Positions 44,416-45,477 of a stretch of 45,477 nucleotides of DNA are shown here, one piece after another. The DNA is taken from positions 1 to 45,477 of the forward strand of contig NZ_CALJEM010000018.1 of assembly GCF_938074695.1 (NCBI RefSeq), given 5' to 3'. Position numbers and translations under genes: made by a program. Source of the DNA: an uncultured Thermosynechococcus sp. (GTDB lineage Bacteria; Cyanobacteriota; Cyanobacteriia; Thermosynechococcales; Thermosynechococcaceae). Position 1 is the stretch's first letter. Each line of letters starts with the position of its first letter. Below the pieces are notes generated by a model, which ran no database searches, was not told where the DNA came from, and saw only the letters and a program-made list of their open reading frames with translations.

Positions 44416-44963
44416 TCTTGGTATTTGCCCCGCCGTGTTTCATAACTCACATCGCAGGGTTCGCCCTCAAAAAAGAGCAACTGCACGACCCCCTCATTGG
44501 CGTAGATGCGACAGTCGGCACTAGAGGAATTCGAGAATTCCAACGTCAAGTGGCCACGCCAGCCCGCTTCTGCCGGTGTCAAGTTGGCAATAATCCCCGC
44601 GCGGGCATAGGAGCTTTTACCAATACACAGCACCGTGACATTTTCCGGCACCTGTAGGCGTTCTAGGGCCACCCCAAGGCCATAGGAATGGGCGGGCAAA
44701 ATGAAAAAAGCACCATTGGCATCCTCATGCAGAGGCACAGACTCCAGATTTGCCGGGTTAAAGTTTTTAGGATCCACTACTGTTCCCGGCACATGGCGAA
44801 AGATACGAAACTCCTTAGGGCTGAGGCGAATATCATAGCCGTAGGAAGAAAGACCAAAGCTAATCACCGGCTGCTCCGCCACGCGCCGCACAAGGGCGGG
44901 TTCAAAGGGCTGAATCATACCCTGGGCAGCCATGGCCCGAATCCAGACGTCGTTTTTAATCAT
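44382..44963 (-). CDS. dcd: dCTP deaminase
   Basis: Dcd converts dCTP to dUTP, feeding dTMP synthesis. The 193-residue trimeric enzyme has SSYGYDIRLSPKEF, VLCIGKSSYARAGIIANLTP, and the catalytic Glu region in AEAGWRGHLTLEFSN. A longer reading to 45029 adds 22 residues without similarity; ATG 44963 begins with the expected MIKNDVWI. It is normal in length and not fused to a dUTPase. Confidence 0.95.
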   Translation of the reverse strand: MIKNDVWIRAMAAQGMIQPFEPALVRRVAEQPVISFGLSSYGYDIRLSPKEFRIFRHVPGTVVDPKNFNPANLESVPLHEDANGAFFILPAHSYGLGVALERLQVPENVTVLCIGKSSYARAGIIANLTPAEAGWRGHLTLEFSNSSSADCRIYANEGVVQLLFFEGEPCDVSYETRRGKYQDQPEAVTLARV

Positions 44964-45089
44964 TGCGCTGCCGCAACCGCATAAACAACCAATGTATATT
45001 ACAGTCCTTTTCCTATAGAGAGAACACACTCAACACAAAGCCTGTTTGCATTGGCGCAGGGCTAAACCTTAAGGCATCGCCTCATGCTA

Positions 45090-45422
45090 TTAACGCTTTG
45101 CTTCCCGCTGACCCCAGCGATAGCCCAGTTCAAAGCAAAGCAAGGAATTGAGGACATAAATCCCCACTGCGGTTAACCAGCGCCATCCCTGACCCATCTC
45201 TGGCCGCAGCCACGGTAATAGGATCAACCCAACAGCGAGACTAACCAGAAAACCGAGACCCGTTCCCGCTGCTATTACCTGCTTGATAAACAACCCTCCC
45301 AGTTCTAGGCTGTTGGGCAACTCGCGGCGAAATAGCCAAAAATAAAACTGCATCAGGAAGAAATGCGGCCAGATTAGTAGGAAAATGACCCCAAGTAATA
45401 GATTGGAGAATAGGCCTCTCAC
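45090..45422 (-). CDS. Small membrane protein, three hydrophobic segments
   Basis: The 110-residue product has hydrophobic segments at about 5-27, 45-70 and 83-98 and a basic C-terminus (YRWGQREAKR). No family is recognised. The GTG at 45422 is the only start giving the first helix complete; AGAGAG precedes it. The right end of the window lies 55 bases upstream, so its promoter is only partly visible. Confidence 0.6.
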   Translation of the reverse strand: MRGLFSNLLLGVIFLLIWPHFFLMQFYFWLFRRELPNSLELGGLFIKQVIAAGTGLGFLVSLAVGLILLPWLRPEMGQGWRWLTAVGIYVLNSLLCFELGYRWGQREAKR

Positions 45423-45477
45423 TCTCTAGAAAATCCCAGAAGCAATAGGGGTACTGTGCCCCAGTATAGCGGGGAGG

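Noticed and set aside
1-45477. CRISPR array, prophage or defence island
   Set aside because: No regularly spaced repeats, integrase, transposase, phage structural or restriction genes were found; gene content is core cyanobacterial.

Overview
The window looks like a stretch of chromosome from a thermophilic unicellular cyanobacterium, most likely Thermosynechococcus (T. elongatus/vestitus BP-1, T. vulcanus or a close relative). Reasons: very frequent HIP1 octamers (GCGATCGC) inside and between genes; cytochrome b6f genes petB-petD; a 36-codon gene whose product matches, as I remember it, the thermophile-specific photosystem I subunit PsaX; and many proteins of cyanobacteria-restricted families (DUF7219, DUF2854, DUF2808, UPF0367, DUF502-NusB neighbourhood, TLP40-type cyclophilin). 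No IS element, prophage, CRISPR array, rRNA or convincing tRNA was seen, so most of the window is core genome.

Layout. 1-2080: an unexplained left edge, a CpdA-like phosphodiesterase and an EamA exporter, both leftward. 2266-7216: a membrane-anchored repeat protein, then proS, a methyltransferase-like gene and an ADP-ribosylglycohydrolase-like gene whose ends overlap. 7172-15172: murA (leftward), a coiled-coil protein, glgP, an AmpG-like permease, aroB, a DUF7219 protein (leftward) and a cyanobacterial hypothetical. 15151-20766: a leftward cluster dnaK-dnaJ-TPR protein-DUF502-nusB. 20940-23772: a leftward run of an amino-acid-type ABC binding lipoprotein, a YajQ-family protein and a DUF2854 protein, preceded by a small Pro-rich protein gene. 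24074-25899: petB-petD with a strong terminator, convergent with a LabA/NYN-domain gene. 26222-31073: a secreted protein with its terminator, recQ, a membrane protein with an FxLYD-like domain, a CbbY-type phosphatase, UPF0367 and DUF2808 genes.

31200-37399: a decayed acyltransferase gene beside an intact acyltransferase that follows hslO (Hsp33), then mazG convergent with an OppA-like lipoprotein gene, thiS and trxA. 37573-39779: psaX with its own -10 box, a small membrane protein (possibly the front half of a gene interrupted by TAG), a palindrome-rich leader and a deoxyhypusine-synthase-like gene. 39776-41457: an Mn-type ABC ATPase and binding lipoprotein, with no permease gene beside them. 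41581-44415: an operon of a lumenal/periplasmic cyclophilin, a pentapeptide-repeat protein, an unlisted 50-residue membrane protein and a membrane-associated GTPase. 44382-45422: dcd and a small membrane protein.

No obviously new defence or mobile system is present. The most interesting items are small or non-coding: an 18-bp perfect palindrome just before hslO, an inverted repeat inside the eamA promoter, an 11-bp-spaced direct repeat before the Mn binding-protein gene, the acyltransferase pseudogene, two small membrane proteins, the structured region before the DHS-like gene, and three convergent gene pairs that share exactly four bases at their stop codons. All family names come from reading the protein sequences; no database search was run.
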